Below are positions 1-8,895 of a stretch of DNA of 64,000 nt, piece after piece. The position numbers and the translations under genes are program-made. The DNA comes from Verrucomicrobiia bacterium. GTDB lineage: Bacteria > Verrucomicrobiota > Verrucomicrobiia > Verrucomicrobiales > Akkermansiaceae. Where the stretch lies: contig JAUIJD010000007.1 of NCBI GenBank assembly GCA_030431475.1, positions 1 to 64,000 of the forward strand. The letters are read 5' to 3'. The notes beneath the pieces are model-generated. The model searched no databases and was not told the DNA's origin. It saw only the letters and a list, made by a program, of their open reading frames with translations. Numbering within the stretch: position 1 is the first letter of the stretch; every line of letters begins with the position of its first letter.

Positions 1-2
1 AG

Positions 3-440
3 CTGCTGGGCTACGACCGTCTCGGCTACGAGGAACTGCTCGGGCCGGTCAACGAACTGCTCTCGCTATGGAGCCTGTGGAAGAACCTCTACCACGTGAG
101 CATGGAGCAGGTCAGCAAGACGCGGGAGGGCAGCCGCCAGGTCCGGCGTCATGCCAAGCGCAGCCGCACCCCAGCGCAGCGCCTGGAGAGTAGCGGGCAA
201 CTGACCGAGGAGCAGAGGGAGCGAATCGCGGCCTGGCGTGAGTCGAGCAACCCGTTTGCGATGAAGGCGGAGATCGAGCGCCGTCTCGCCGAGGTCTGGC
301 AACTCCGAGAACGCCTCGAGGCGGCCGAGGCCGGGGGAAGCGACCTTGCGGGTGAAGGTCCTCCTCCGCTACGCTCCGTCAGCCCTTCACCCGCAAGGAA
401 AACCACCAACAACCAAGACGTCATGGTGTCCGCAATGTGA
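3..440 (+). pseudogene. C-terminal part of an integrase-catalytic-domain transposase (cut by window edge)
   Basis: The frame is open from base 3 and ends at TGA 438-440. It reads LLGYDRLGYEELLGPVNELL and then VSKTREGSRQVRRHAKRSRT. This matches, from memory, the C-terminal region of rve/DDE transposases of IS481-like or ISNCY type, where a VSK-R-G segment is followed by a TP-QRLL-SG segment and a long basic helix. The DDE catalytic core would lie left of the window, so whether the gene is intact cannot be judged. The last 35 residues or so are low complexity and may be read-through into the element end. Confidence is moderate because only the tail is visible. Confidence 0.55.
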
Positions 441-500
441 GGCAATGGGCGCTCACCCGAGCCAAAGGCTTCGGTGTCCTGTTTCAATGAGGCAACAGGG
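441..500. mobile_element. possible right end of the insertion sequence
   Basis: This is the non-coding stretch between the transposase stop and the converging pdhB stop at 501. The segment around 470-500 (TTCGGTGTCCTGTTTCAATG) looks like the terminal region of an IS rather than a gene. The left end lies outside the window, so terminal inverted repeats and target duplication cannot be checked. Confidence 0.25.
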
Positions 501-1487
501 TCACGCCTGGGCGAGGACCTTGTCGACGATGCGCTTCGGATTGGGAAGCTGCTCGTTCTCGACGTGGGGCGAGTAGATCGCCGGGGCGTCGAGGGTGGTG
601 ACGCGGGTGATCGGGGCGTCGAGATGGTCGAAGGCGTGCTCCTGGATCAGGTGCGAGACCATCGCGGAGACGCCGCCGAAGCCCTTCGACTCGTCGACCA
701 GCACGGCGCGGTTGGTCTTGCGCACGGTCTCGAGGATGGCCTCCTGGTCGAGGGGACGGATCGAGCGAAGGTCGAGGACCTCGGCGTTGATGCCGTGTTC
801 CTCCTTCAGCGTTTCCGCGGCGGCCAGGCAGTGGATCACCGACCGGCCGTGGGCGATGAGCGAGATGTCCGAACCCTCGCGCTTGAGGTCGGCCTTGCCG
901 AGCGGGACGACGTGGTCGCCGGCGTCGGCTTCCGGGACCTCGCCCTCGGTGCCGTAGAGCAGGGTGTTCTCCATCACGTAGACCGGGTCGTTGTCACGGA
1001 TCGCGGCCTTCATCAGGCCCTTGGCGTCGGCCGGGGTGGCCGGGGCGCAGACCTTGAGGCCGGGGAAGGCGGCGAACAGGCCCTCGGGAATGTGCGAGTG
1101 GGTGGCGCCGACGTTGGTGCCGCCGTTGGCCGGGCCGCGGACGACGATGGGCACGTTGATCAGGCCGCCGGACATGTAGCGCACGCAGGCGGCGTTGTTG
1201 ACGAGCTGGTCGAAGGCCACCGAGTGGAAGGACCAGAACATTAGCTCCATCACCGGGCGGATGCCGAGCATCGAGGCGCCGATGCCCATGCCGATGAAGC
1301 CGGCCTCGGAGATCGGGGTGTCGACGATGCGCTTGCAGCCCCATTTCTCCCAGAGGCCTTCGGTGACCTTGTAGGCGCCGTTGTACTGGGCGACCTCCTC
1401 GCCCATGACCACGACGTTCTCGTCGCGGGTGAGTTCCTCGTCGAGGGCCTCGCGGATCGCGTGGCGGTAGAGCATCTTGCGGGACAT
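501..1487 (-). CDS. pdhB: pyruvate dehydrogenase E1 component, beta subunit
   Basis: A 328-aa transketolase-like beta subunit that pairs with the alpha subunit just upstream to decarboxylate pyruvate and acetylate E2 lipoyl groups. Typical features are the start MSRKMLYRHAIREALDEEL, the VVVMGEEVAQYNGAYKVTEG segment, DTPISEAGFIGMGIGASM, and the C-terminal transketolase domain with EVLDLRSIRPLD. The start is ATG at 1487; longer upstream frames only overlap pdhA. The gap to pdhA is 40 bp and the two are probably one transcript. E2 and E3 genes are not in the window. A branched-chain 2-oxoacid E1 is a weaker alternative. Confidence 0.93.
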   Translation of the reverse strand: MSRKMLYRHAIREALDEELTRDENVVVMGEEVAQYNGAYKVTEGLWEKWGCKRIVDTPISEAGFIGMGIGASMLGIRPVMELMFWSFHSVAFDQLVNNAACVRYMSGGLINVPIVVRGPANGGTNVGATHSHIPEGLFAAFPGLKVCAPATPADAKGLMKAAIRDNDPVYVMENTLLYGTEGEVPEADAGDHVVPLGKADLKREGSDISLIAHGRSVIHCLAAAETLKEEHGINAEVLDLRSIRPLDQEAILETVRKTNRAVLVDESKGFGGVSAMVSHLIQEHAFDHLDAPITRVTTLDAPAIYSPHVENEQLPNPKRIVDKVLAQA

Positions 1488-1527
1488 CGGTGAATCGTCG
1501 GTTGAACTACTACGTTTGCCGTAGATA

Positions 1528-2610
1528 TCAGTCGTTGAAGAAATGGCGGCCGATCTTCGAGGCCTCGGTGTCGTTGTCGGACTCCCAGTAGACGTCGTCC
1601 ATGATGGAGTCGACGGTGGGGGCCGGGGCGTTCTCGGCGAACTCGATGGAGTCGGCGGCCTCCTTCTTGGCGGCATCGTCGATCTCCTTGGACTTCTCCT
1701 CGGTGAGCACGCCTTCGTCGAGGAGGCGGTGTTCCCAGAGGCGGATGGGATCGTGGTTCTTCTTGTAGTTCTCGATCTCGTCGGGCGTCCGGTACTTCTT
1801 GGCGTTGGCGTCGGCGACGCTATGACCGTAGTAGCGGTAGGTCGCGATCTCGATGACGCTCGGCTTCGACTCCTTGCGGGCGCGCTCCATGGCGATGTTC
1901 GCCTTGGCCCGGACCTGATAGAGGTCGGAGCCGTCGATCAGGTCCCATTCCATGTCGTAGCCCTCGGCGCGTTGGGCGAGGCAGCCGCGGAAGGAGGAGG
2001 AGCGCTTCTGCGAGGTGCCCATCGAGTAGCCGTTGTTCTCGATCACGAAGACCACGGGGATCTCGAACAGGGCGGCGAGGTTGAAGGATTCGTGGACGGC
2101 GCCCTGGTTGACCGCGCCATCGCCGAGGTAGCACAGGGCGCATCCTTCCAACTCCTTGTATTTCAATCCATAACCAAGACCGAGGCCAAGCGGGGTCTGG
2201 CCGCCGACGATGCCGTGGCCGCCCCAATAGTTCTTGTCGGGCGCGAAGTAGTGCATCGAGCCCCCCTTCCCCTTCGAGCAGCCGCTGGCCTTTCCGTAGA
2301 GCTCGGCCATGCATTCGTTCATGCCCATGCCGACGGCGAGCGCGTGGCCGTGGTCGCGGTAGGCGGTGATGAAGTGATCGTGCTCGCCGCGCAGCGAGAT
2401 GGTGCCGACGGCCACCGACTCCTGACCGATGTAGAGGTGGAGGAAGCCTCCCATCACCCCCTTGTTGTACATTTTCAGGGACGCCTGCTCGAAGCGGCGG
2501 ATCCGGGTCATCTGACGGAACAGCTCGATCTTGTCATCGGCGCTGAGGCTCTGGTTCACCGGCGAGCCGGCAAAATCGAGTTTCTGGGAGTCTTCGGACG
2601 CGAAGGACAT
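1528..2610 (-). CDS. pdhA: pyruvate dehydrogenase E1 component, alpha subunit
   Basis: A 360-aa thiamine-diphosphate subunit. The TPP/Mg motif is visible as GDGAVNQG (163-170) ending in ENNGYSMGT (191-199), and YRDHGHAL (84-91) and the phosphorylation-loop-like YYGHSVADANAKKYR region fit E1 alpha. The start at 2610 gives an acidic N-terminal extension before the conserved LFRQMTRIRRFEQ. It is first of the pair with pdhB. Length matches the bacterial heterotetrameric type, not the homodimeric AceE type. Confidence 0.94.
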   Translation of the reverse strand: MSFASEDSQKLDFAGSPVNQSLSADDKIELFRQMTRIRRFEQASLKMYNKGVMGGFLHLYIGQESVAVGTISLRGEHDHFITAYRDHGHALAVGMGMNECMAELYGKASGCSKGKGGSMHYFAPDKNYWGGHGIVGGQTPLGLGLGYGLKYKELEGCALCYLGDGAVNQGAVHESFNLAALFEIPVVFVIENNGYSMGTSQKRSSSFRGCLAQRAEGYDMEWDLIDGSDLYQVRAKANIAMERARKESKPSVIEIATYRYYGHSVADANAKKYRTPDEIENYKKNHDPIRLWEHRLLDEGVLTEEKSKEIDDAAKKEAADSIEFAENAPAPTVDSIMDDVYWESDNDTEASKIGRHFFND

Positions 2611-2653
2611 GGTCGAGGCGGCAATAGATGAGGTTCGGTGAGACGCGCAAGCC

Positions 2654-3226
2654 TTATCGACGAGGCATCGCGGGCGCGGCGGAGGTCGCGACCTCGGGGG
2701 TCCACGAGCGGCGGGCGGCGAGGAAGAGCGCGGAGAAAAGGAGGTTGGCCGCCACCAGATTGCGGAGGAAGGGCCAGGTCGGCCCGAGGCTTTCCGGTCC
2801 GGTCCACTGCGCCTGGATGAAGCCGGTCAGGTTCTTCGCGTAGAGCGGGTCGCCGAGGAAGGAGACGGTATTGGTCAGGAAATAGAAGAGGCCGGCGGCC
2901 GCCAGTGAGCCCCCGAGGACCGGGAGGGCGCCGGGGTGGCGGCGGAGGAAGAGGCCGAGGCCGACCGAGGCGCTGAGTCCGACCAGCAGGCTGAGGTGGT
3001 GGGGACCGACGACGTCGTAGCCCTGGACCAGGCTGACGAGCGGATCGGTGAGGGCCCAGGCACCCAGCGGGAGGAGCCAGGCTTTCGCGCCGCGGAAGAA
3101 GACGAGGCTGCAGAGCAGCAGGGCCGGCAGCGGGGAGAAGTTCGGCAGGGTTCCCGCGGCGCTGATGAAGCGGAAGCCGACGAGCAGGGCGACGAGGAGA
3201 AGAGCGGCGATCCAGGATTGGCGCAT
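2654..3226 (-). CDS. DUF6580-type integral membrane protein
   Basis: A 190-aa hydrophobic protein with about five to six predicted membrane helices, starting MRQSWIAALLLVALLVGFRF. The pattern R-I-FISAAGTLPNFSPLPALLLC, followed by helices and a C-terminal GDPLYAKN-TGFIQAQWTGPESLGP segment, fits the DUF6580 family of putative transport or membrane proteins of unknown function. The internal ATG at 3226 is preferred over the upstream start at 3292 because it puts the hydrophobic helix at the N-terminus. It ends 43 bp before pdhA in the same orientation, so co-transcription is possible but no functional link is evident. Confidence 0.7.
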   Translation of the reverse strand: MRQSWIAALLLVALLVGFRFISAAGTLPNFSPLPALLLCSLVFFRGAKAWLLPLGAWALTDPLVSLVQGYDVVGPHHLSLLVGLSASVGLGLFLRRHPGALPVLGGSLAAAGLFYFLTNTVSFLGDPLYAKNLTGFIQAQWTGPESLGPTWPFLRNLVAANLLFSALFLAARRSWTPEVATSAAPAMPRR

Positions 3227-3306
3227 GCCCCTTCCCTGCCGCACGAGCGCGGTCGGTGCGAGTCGAAAATGTTGCCAATCCAAGGGGAGCAAGGCATGCA
3301 GGGGTC

Positions 3307-3696
3307 ATGGATTGGGATGGATGGACACGGCTTGCCTGGGAGGCCCGGGAGCGGGCGCACGCCCCGTATTCCAAATTCAAGGTGGGGGCCGTGGTCGTTG
3401 GGCCCGGCGATCGGGTCTTCGGCGGCTGCAACGTCGAGAACCTGTCCTACGGCCTGACCATGTGCGCCGAACGGGTGGCCATCGGGTCGGCCGTCGCGGC
3501 GGGGGTGTCGGAGATCCGGGCGGTCGTGGTGGTCGCCGAGACCGAGGCGCCCATCTCTCCCTGCGGCGCCTGCCGGCAGGTGCTGGCCGAGTTCGGCGAT
3601 CCGGAGATCCTGCTGGTGGGTCGGCATGGAAGCGAGCGCTTCACCCTCGGCGAGCTGCTGCCCCGCGCGAGCACCGGGATCCTGGATCGGCTTTGA
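3307..3696 (+). CDS. cdd: cytidine deaminase
   Basis: A 129-aa protein of homotetrameric cytidine deaminase size that deaminates cytidine and deoxycytidine in pyrimidine salvage. The zinc site is clear: CAE in TMCAERVAIG, and the PCGAC pair in PISPCGACRQVL. The substrate-loop APYSKFKVGAVV and the NVENLSYGLT segment are also present. ATG 3307 is chosen because AGGGG lies just upstream and the family starts a few residues before the helix; the longer frame from 3256 adds only an atypical leader. It is divergent from the DUF6580 gene. Confidence 0.95.
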   Translation: MDWDGWTRLAWEARERAHAPYSKFKVGAVVVGPGDRVFGGCNVENLSYGLTMCAERVAIGSAVAAGVSEIRAVVVVAETEAPISPCGACRQVLAEFGDPEILLVGRHGSERFTLGELLPRASTGILDRL

Positions 3697-3900
3697 TTGG
3701 CGGACCGGCCGGGTGGTTCCGGCTTGGGTGATGAGTGGGGAGTGGCCGGTGGTCAGATTCCTGGTGCCGAGCGGAGGGAGGGCATGGGCCGATCCTTCGG
3801 GGTCCACTCGACCGGCGACTCCGAAGACCGGGCGGCTCACTCACCGACCACTGAGGCCTCACCACCCCTGCCGGAGCCTCTCACCCACCCCGCCACTTCA

Positions 3901-3916
3901 TGTTCCACGTGGAACA
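3901..3916. other. parS-like site 1 (perfect palindrome)
   Basis: TGTTCCACGTGGAACA is a perfect 16-bp palindrome 51 bp before the mnmG start. It fits the general ParB-binding parS pattern (TGTTnCACGTGnAACA). Three further copies follow inside mnmG. Confidence 0.8.
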
Positions 3917-3966
3917 TTCGGCGGGCTTGTCTCCGCGGAAACGCCTGCTAGCGTCCCGGCCCCGCG

Positions 3967-5826
3967 ATGTTCCGCTACCCTACGGCTTATGATGTGTTGG
4001 TGATCGGTGCCGGCCATGCCGGTATCGAGGCTGCCCTCGCGGCGGCGAGGCTCGGCTGCCGCGTGGCGGTGCTGACCCAGAACCTCGACACCATCGGCCA
4101 GATGTCCTGCAACCCGGCGATCGGAGGGTTGGCCAAGGGCCACATGGTCCGCGAAATCGATGCGCTGGGCGGGGCGATGGGGCTGAACACCGACGCCACC
4201 GGGATCCAGTCGCGCATGCTGAATGCCTCGAAGGGCCCCTCGGTCCGCGCCCCCCGGACCCAGTGCGACAAGAAGGCCTACCAGTTCCGGATGAAGTGGG
4301 TGCTCGAGAGCACGCCGGGGGTCGAGCTGCATCAGGGCAACGTCGCCGAGCTGCGGGTCGAGGACGATCGCATCGTCGGCATCCGCACCTCGCTGGGGAT
4401 GGACATCGACGCCCGGACGGTGGTCCTCTCTGCGGGCACCTTCATGCGCGGGCTGATGCATGTCGGACTCAAGAATGAGAAGGGCGGCCGCATGGGCGAT
4501 GCGATCTCGACCGTTTCCGATTCGCTCAAGGCCCTGGGGTTCCACGTGGAACGTTTCAAGACCGGCACCCCCTGCCGTCTCCACGGACGGTCGCTGGATT
4601 TCGAGAAGTGCGAGCGTCAGGACGGCGACGAGCGCCCGCCGCGGTTCTCATTCCTCGCCGATACGCTCCGCAAAGGCCCGGAGGATCTCTTCACGCTGAA
4701 CGACTGGGCGGATCCGATGTTCCACATGGAACAATTGCCCTGCTGGATCACCTACACCAACCCGCGCACCCACGAGGTCATCCGCGACAATCTCGATCAG
4801 TCGCCGATGTACTGCGGCCGCATCGAGGGGGTCGGGCCCCGCTATTGCCCTTCCATCGAGGACAAGGTGGTGCGTTTCGCGGAGAAGGAGCGGCACCAGG
4901 TTTTTCTCGAGCCGGAGGGTCGACATAGTCACGAGTACTACGTCAACGGCGTCTCGACCTCCCTCCCCTACGAGGTCCAGCTCAACTTCCTCCGCTCGAT
5001 TCCCGGCCTTGAGCGCTGCGAAATCCTGCGCCCCGGCTACGCGGTGGAGTATGATTACTGCCCCCCCACCCAGTTGCACCCGACCTTGGAAACCAAGCAG
5101 GTCGAGGGTCTGTATTTCGCCGGACAGATCAATGGCACCTCGGGCTACGAGGAAGCGGCGGGTCAGGGTCTGATGGCCGGAGCCAACGCCGCCCTCAAGG
5201 TCCTCGGCCGCGGGCCCTTCATCCTCCGCCGCGATCAGGCCTACCTGGGCGTGATGATCGATGATCTCGTGACCAAGGGCTGCACCGAGCCCTACCGCAT
5301 GTTCACCAGCCGGGCGGAGTTCCGCCTGCTGCTGCGTCAGGACAACGCGGACCTGCGCCTCGCCCCCGTGGCATCCGAGGTCGGACTCGCCCAAGGCGAG
5401 CGGGTTGAGCGCGCGCGCCGGAAGCAGGAGGAGCTCGAGGCGGCGAGATCCTGGGCGCGGAAGGCGACGCACGAGGGCGTGAAGCTCGATCACTGGTTCC
5501 GGCGCGGGGGCAACGAGTGGACCCTGCTCCCGGAAGAGGTCCGCGGAAAGTTCCACGTGGAACTCTGGCCACTGATCGAGACCGAGCTGAAGTACGAGGG
5601 GCATCTCGAGCGCCAGCACCAGCAGGTCGCCAAGATGGCCCGTTCGGAGAACAAGCGCATCCCGGAGGATCTCGACTACACGGCGATCGGTGGTCTCAAG
5701 AACGAAGCCCGCCAACGTTTCGCGGAGCTGCGTCCGGCGACACTCGGTCAGGCCGGCCGCATCCCGGGCATCACGCCGGCGGATGTCGCGGTGCTGGCGG
5801 TGTGGCTGGAGAAGACGTCGAGGTAG
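3967..5826 (+). CDS. mnmG: tRNA uridine-5-carboxymethylaminomethyl modification enzyme MnmG
   Basis: A 619-aa FAD enzyme that, with MnmE, installs cmnm5U at wobble position 34. It has the N-terminal FAD motif [20 protein letters not shown], the [20 protein letters not shown] segment, the FKTGTPCR loop, [10 protein letters not shown] and the C-terminal helical domain. Length is typical. Three parS-like sites are embedded in the coding sequence and force the local peptides FHVE, FHME and FHVE; at the first, [11 protein letters not shown] replaces the more usual RxGRLKTGTP. In many bacteria mnmG sits in a gid-rsmG-parA-parB block near oriC; here rsmG and parAB do not follow. Confidence 0.97.
   Translation: MFRYPTAYDVLVIGAGHAGIEAALAAARLGCRVAVLTQNLDTIGQMSCNPAIGGLAKGHMVREIDALGGAMGLNTDATGIQSRMLNASKGPSVRAPRTQCDKKAYQFRMKWVLESTPGVELHQGNVAELRVEDDRIVGIRTSLGMDIDARTVVLSAGTFMRGLMHVGLKNEKGGRMGDAISTVSDSLKALGFHVERFKTGTPCRLHGRSLDFEKCERQDGDERPPRFSFLADTLRKGPEDLFTLNDWADPMFHMEQLPCWITYTNPRTHEVIRDNLDQSPMYCGRIEGVGPRYCPSIEDKVVRFAEKERHQVFLEPEGRHSHEYYVNGVSTSLPYEVQLNFLRSIPGLERCEILRPGYAVEYDYCPPTQLHPTLETKQVEGLYFAGQINGTSGYEEAAGQGLMAGANAALKVLGRGPFILRRDQAYLGVMIDDLVTKGCTEPYRMFTSRAEFRLLLRQDNADLRLAPVASEVGLAQGERVERARRKQEELEAARSWARKATHEGVKLDHWFRRGGNEWTLLPEEVRGKFHVELWPLIETELKYEGHLERQHQQVAKMARSENKRIPEDLDYTAIGGLKNEARQRFAELRPATLGQAGRIPGITPADVAVLAVWLEKTSR
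4538..4553. other. parS-like site 2 inside mnmG
   Basis: GGTTCCACGTGGAACG keeps the perfect 14-bp palindromic core GTTCCACGTGGAAC; the outermost base pair differs from site 1. It lies within codons for FHVE. Confidence 0.75.
4718..4733. other. parS-like site 3 inside mnmG
   Basis: TGTTCCACATGGAACA matches site 1 at 15 of 16 positions; the centre is CACATG instead of CACGTG. It encodes FHME. Confidence 0.65.
5549..5564. other. parS-like site 4 inside mnmG
   Basis: AGTTCCACGTGGAACT is a perfect 16-bp palindrome with the same 14-bp core as site 1. It encodes FHVE near the C-terminal domain of MnmG. Confidence 0.75.
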
Positions 5827-5961
5827 GAGCGCCGATTATGAAATCGGCATCTTCTCTTGGCGCGGGAAGCCAAGGGGATTTTCTGAGGGGTCGCACTGTC
5901 CCGAATCCCGCATCGCGCTCAGGCCTGACGGAAGATGCCGGTTTCATAACCGGCGCTCCTT
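5825..5961. repeat. 3'-end palindromic repeat, copy 1
   Basis: Two arms of about 30 bp face each other: 5825-5853 (AGGAGCGCCGATTATGAAAT, then CGGCATCTT) and 5931-5961, the near-exact reverse complement. Each arm contains its own small hairpin. The left arm begins inside the mnmG stop codon TAG. Related elements occur at 24676, 26484, 42119 and 61579. It may act as a terminator or be a MITE/REP-type element. The remainder up to 6095 shows no gene. Confidence 0.8.
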
Positions 5962-6095
5962 CCCGGCTCGCCCTGCGGCTCGCGCTTCGCGATCGGTGGC
6001 AAGAGGATCCGCGTCCTTGGTTTCGGACTTGGTGATGGAATGGCTTCCGGTGGACCGCATCGACACCCGGAGATCATTTCGCTACAGCACCCCCG

Positions 6096-6494
6096 ATGAG
6101 CCGCCCATGGTATCGATCACGATCGTTGTGGCTCGGCACGCTCGTGGTACTTTTCCTTCTTTGGGCGTGGTGGGATTCGACCCGTTGCGAAACTCAGATC
6201 TATCTGTGCTCCGACGCCCTGCAGATCGTGCATGCACGCGGAGAGGTCTGGGCTCTCTGGTACGAAGATCTCGGAGATGAGGACGGGTGGTACCTCCATG
6301 TAGAGCGGAATTGGCCTTATGGAGATGCCTATACCTCCTGGGAGCCGTGGCTTGAAGCAAAGGAGTATGGTGCCGAGATTCACGTCGTTCGACACCGATC
6401 CCTTGTGCTTGGTGCCGTGCTCCTCTGGGTTGCTTTCGTGATGCTTTGGCAACGGGGTCGAAATCGCCGGACGACCCTCCAAAATCCAATGTAA
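6096..6494 (+). CDS. hypothetical two-helix membrane protein
   Basis: A 132-aa protein of unrecognised family. An N-terminal helix (LWLGTLVVLFLLWAWW, about 12-27) and a C-terminal helix (SLVLGAVLLWVAFVMLW) flank a Trp/Tyr/acid-rich central domain (EVWALWYEDLGDEDGWYLHV), predicted outside the membrane. Base composition is less GC-rich than the neighbours. No clear Shine-Dalgarno precedes the ATG. It sits between two palindromic repeats, so the region may be recently rearranged. Confidence 0.5.
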   Translation: MSRPWYRSRSLWLGTLVVLFLLWAWWDSTRCETQIYLCSDALQIVHARGEVWALWYEDLGDEDGWYLHVERNWPYGDAYTSWEPWLEAKEYGAEIHVVRHRSLVLGAVLLWVAFVMLWQRGRNRRTTLQNPM

Positions 6495-6540
6495 ACAAAC
6501 TGGTCTACCTAACTCGTGTGTGGTGCGTCCGCGGGCGTCG

Positions 6541-6602
6541 AGGACCTGAAGCCGGCTCTTTCGGTGTCCTCCGAAGATGCCGGTTTGATCATCCATACTC
6601 CG
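6541..6602. repeat. degenerate half of the 3'-end palindromic repeat
   Basis: GAAGATGCCGGTTTGATCAT matches the right-arm core of copy 1 (GAAGATGCCGGTTTCATAAC) closely, but no opposing arm is clear. It lies between the small membrane protein and the convergent thioesterase. Confidence 0.45.
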
Positions 6603-7022
6603 TCAGAAGTTTCCTTCCACCCACCCTTTTGGGATCCTAACTGGCTTACCCTCAGGCATTTGCACTAGAGCGAGCGCCTGCTTGGCGGTGATCAGCAGCG
6701 CATCGTCGCTCTCGCGGCGCATTTCGAACTCGCACCAGAAGCGGGCGGCCCGGACCTCGCCGAGTTGGCCGTGGATGGTCAGCCAGTCGCCGAGCTTGGC
6801 CGGACGCCGGTAGTCGATCTCGGTGCGGGTGACGACGGGGAAGAGCTTGGTTTCCGACATCTCGCGCAAGTCCATGCCCATCTTTGCGGCGAGGCGCGTG
6901 CGGCAGGTCTCGATCATCCGCAGGTAGGCGAGGTTGTGGACCACCTGGCCGCAGTCGGTGTCGAAGAACATGACCTCCTCGCGGGTGGTGACATCAATGG
7001 CAGCGCTCACGGCGCGAATCAT
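6603..7022 (-). CDS. acyl-CoA thioesterase, 4-hydroxybenzoyl-CoA thioesterase (hotdog) family
   Basis: A 139-aa hotdog-fold protein. The active-site-like segment MFFDTDCGQVVHNLAYLRMIETCR corresponds to the family's Y-D-D-GxVxxxxYLxxxE motif, with the usual catalytic Asp in FFDTDCG. VTRTEIDYRRPAKLGDWLTI is the second conserved strand. It probably hydrolyses short acyl-CoAs; YbgC-type or thioesterase-like activity cannot be told apart. ATG 7022 is preferred over 7046 because the family starts close to the first strand. Confidence 0.82.
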   Translation of the reverse strand: MIRAVSAAIDVTTREEVMFFDTDCGQVVHNLAYLRMIETCRTRLAAKMGMDLREMSETKLFPVVTRTEIDYRRPAKLGDWLTIHGQLGEVRAARFWCEFEMRRESDDALLITAKQALALVQMPEGKPVRIPKGWVEGNF

Positions 7023-7081
7023 GGAGCGTGACGCTGGCGGGCGCAATGTCCGCTTGTCCGACGGCGTAGAGGGTCCCTACG

Positions 7082-8836
7082 ATGCGGATCATGAGACAAT
7101 GGATGCTGCTGGCGACGGCGATGGTGGGAACGCTGCATGGAGCCTTCGTCCCTCCCGAGGAAGGATCGGCGCCGTTCCGTCGGGACAAGGTGCCGGTGGA
7201 TGTCTCGACGATGACCGGCCTTTCCGCCCAGCTCGTGACCCTTGCCGAGCATGCGAACGGCGGCGAGGCCGCCGACGCCCGCACCCGCGCCCAGCTGGTC
7301 GGGCTCGCCCTCGCGCTCGATCCGGCAAACCGCCGGGCCCGGGACCTGGTGGAGTCGATGGAAGCCGGCGAGAATGTGGATCCCCCGGCGGACGGGGCGC
7401 TCAAGGTGGCGCGCAGCCGTGCGTGGAATCTGCTCGGCTGGCTGGAGCAGCCGGAGGCCGGCGAGGACGGTCAAGCGCTCGGTGCCTGCCTTTCCGACGT
7501 GCTCGCCCGGGTCGATCCGGAGCATCCGGACGCGGCGGAGCGCGCCGAGCGGGAGCGGGGCGCCTGGCGCGGCTGGGTGGCGGAGGTGGCCGCCTTCCGC
7601 GATCGGACCCCGGAACCGAACGAAGGCTCGGGCGAGTCGATGGCCGGTAATGATGACGATGAGGAGGAGGAACCCGAGGAACCTGAAGGAGCGAAGCTGC
7701 GGATCAGCAAGGCGACGGCTTTGGTGCCCCTTTGGTACTACGACGATGACGCCAAGGCCACGGTGCTCCGGGTCGTGCCCCTCGAAGTCCGCGGCGAGGC
7801 CCGCGGCGACGGACGCGAGATCCGGATCGAGGGGATGGGCGACAACAACGACGGCTGGCGGCGAGCCATCGGCCAGCGTCTCAGCGCCGCTCTGGAGGCA
7901 CGCCACGGCACGCTGCCGAAGGGTTTGACCCTGCGCTACTCCCTCCCGAAGGGCGTGGCCCCGAGCTCGCGCAACCATGGCGGCGGAACCGCCTCGATGC
8001 TGGTGGCCGCCGATGCCCTCTTCACCGGCGTGGAGCCGGGGGCGGCCGTGCTGGGCGAGGTCGACGAAGACGGCGGGATCGGCCTGCCGGTGGGCTTCTG
8101 GCAGACCTTGCGCCAATTGGCGGATCTGAAAGGGGGCCGCCTGATCCTGCCGGCGGATGCGATGGATTTCCTGCCGCCATTGCTGACGCTCGACAAGGCC
8201 GAGTTCTTCATCCGCCAAGAGGTGCTCCTCGCCAAGGACACGGATGCGATGCTGACCCTGGCGTCGGGCAAGCCGCCGGAGCGCGTGCTCGAGGCCGAGG
8301 AGGCCTTCCGGGAGATTCGGCTGGCGCGCGGGACGCGTTCGCTGGGTGGCTTCGTCGGCTTCGATTCCACCCGCCAACGGCTGGCCAAGATCGTCGAATT
8401 CGCGCCGGAACATGTCTCGGCGAGGATGCTGGCCCTGCGGGGAACCTCGCAGTGGCCGCAACGCCTCGAACGACCCATGTATGCCCGCGAAGCCCGCGCC
8501 TCGCTCGAACCCATGCGGGAGGCGCTGAGCCGTCGCTGGGACGAACTGAGCATCCGCGAGCTTCAGGAAGCGGAGGAGGAGTGCCGCGATTCGCTCAAGC
8601 GCCTCGAGAAACTCTACGGCTCGGTGGCCGACCGCGAGGAACTGCTGGATCCCGCGTACTCGACGGTGAAGACGCTGGCCGGTCTGGTTTCCGACATGCG
8701 ACGCCGCGACGAGAGCTTCCGGGTCGACCGGGCGGTGCTGCCGGTGGTGCGGAGCTATCGGGAGACGGTCAAGTTGCTGACCGACGAGGCCGGGGATGCC
8801 GAGGAGTATCCGATCCCCTTCGATCGGTGGAAGTGA
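7082..8836 (+). CDS. secreted Lon-like (S16-fold) pseudoprotease, paralogue of the next gene
   Basis: A 584-aa protein with an N-terminal export signal (MRQWMLLATAMVGTLHGAF), a helical repeat-like N-terminal half, an acidic linker (GNDDDEEEEPEEPEG) and a domain resembling the Lon proteolytic domain. Aligned by eye with the next gene through the shared ADALFTG/DSLFSG and GEVDEDGGIGLPVG/GDMTADGMVQRIGG segments, the catalytic Ser is replaced by Gly (in NHGGGTAS) and the catalytic Lys by Thr (in FWQTL). Both residues of the dyad are therefore lost. The shared downstream region (APEHVSARMLAL and MPNHLSAKLLLE) supports duplication. Inferred role: partner or regulator of the active paralogue. Confidence 0.72.
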   Translation: MRIMRQWMLLATAMVGTLHGAFVPPEEGSAPFRRDKVPVDVSTMTGLSAQLVTLAEHANGGEAADARTRAQLVGLALALDPANRRARDLVESMEAGENVDPPADGALKVARSRAWNLLGWLEQPEAGEDGQALGACLSDVLARVDPEHPDAAERAERERGAWRGWVAEVAAFRDRTPEPNEGSGESMAGNDDDEEEEPEEPEGAKLRISKATALVPLWYYDDDAKATVLRVVPLEVRGEARGDGREIRIEGMGDNNDGWRRAIGQRLSAALEARHGTLPKGLTLRYSLPKGVAPSSRNHGGGTASMLVAADALFTGVEPGAAVLGEVDEDGGIGLPVGFWQTLRQLADLKGGRLILPADAMDFLPPLLTLDKAEFFIRQEVLLAKDTDAMLTLASGKPPERVLEAEEAFREIRLARGTRSLGGFVGFDSTRQRLAKIVEFAPEHVSARMLALRGTSQWPQRLERPMYAREARASLEPMREALSRRWDELSIRELQEAEEECRDSLKRLEKLYGSVADREELLDPAYSTVKTLAGLVSDMRRRDESFRVDRAVLPVVRSYRETVKLLTDEAGDAEEYPIPFDRWK

Positions 8837-8895
8837 TCCGGAGGCCTGCGGGCTTTTGGCTTTCCAAGCCCTGACGGTGGAGGTATCGGACCCGC

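Noticed and set aside
3697-3966. Replication origin in the spacer before mnmG
   Set aside because: No DnaA-box cluster (TTATNCACA) or AT-rich unwinding element is visible, although parS-like sites are close.
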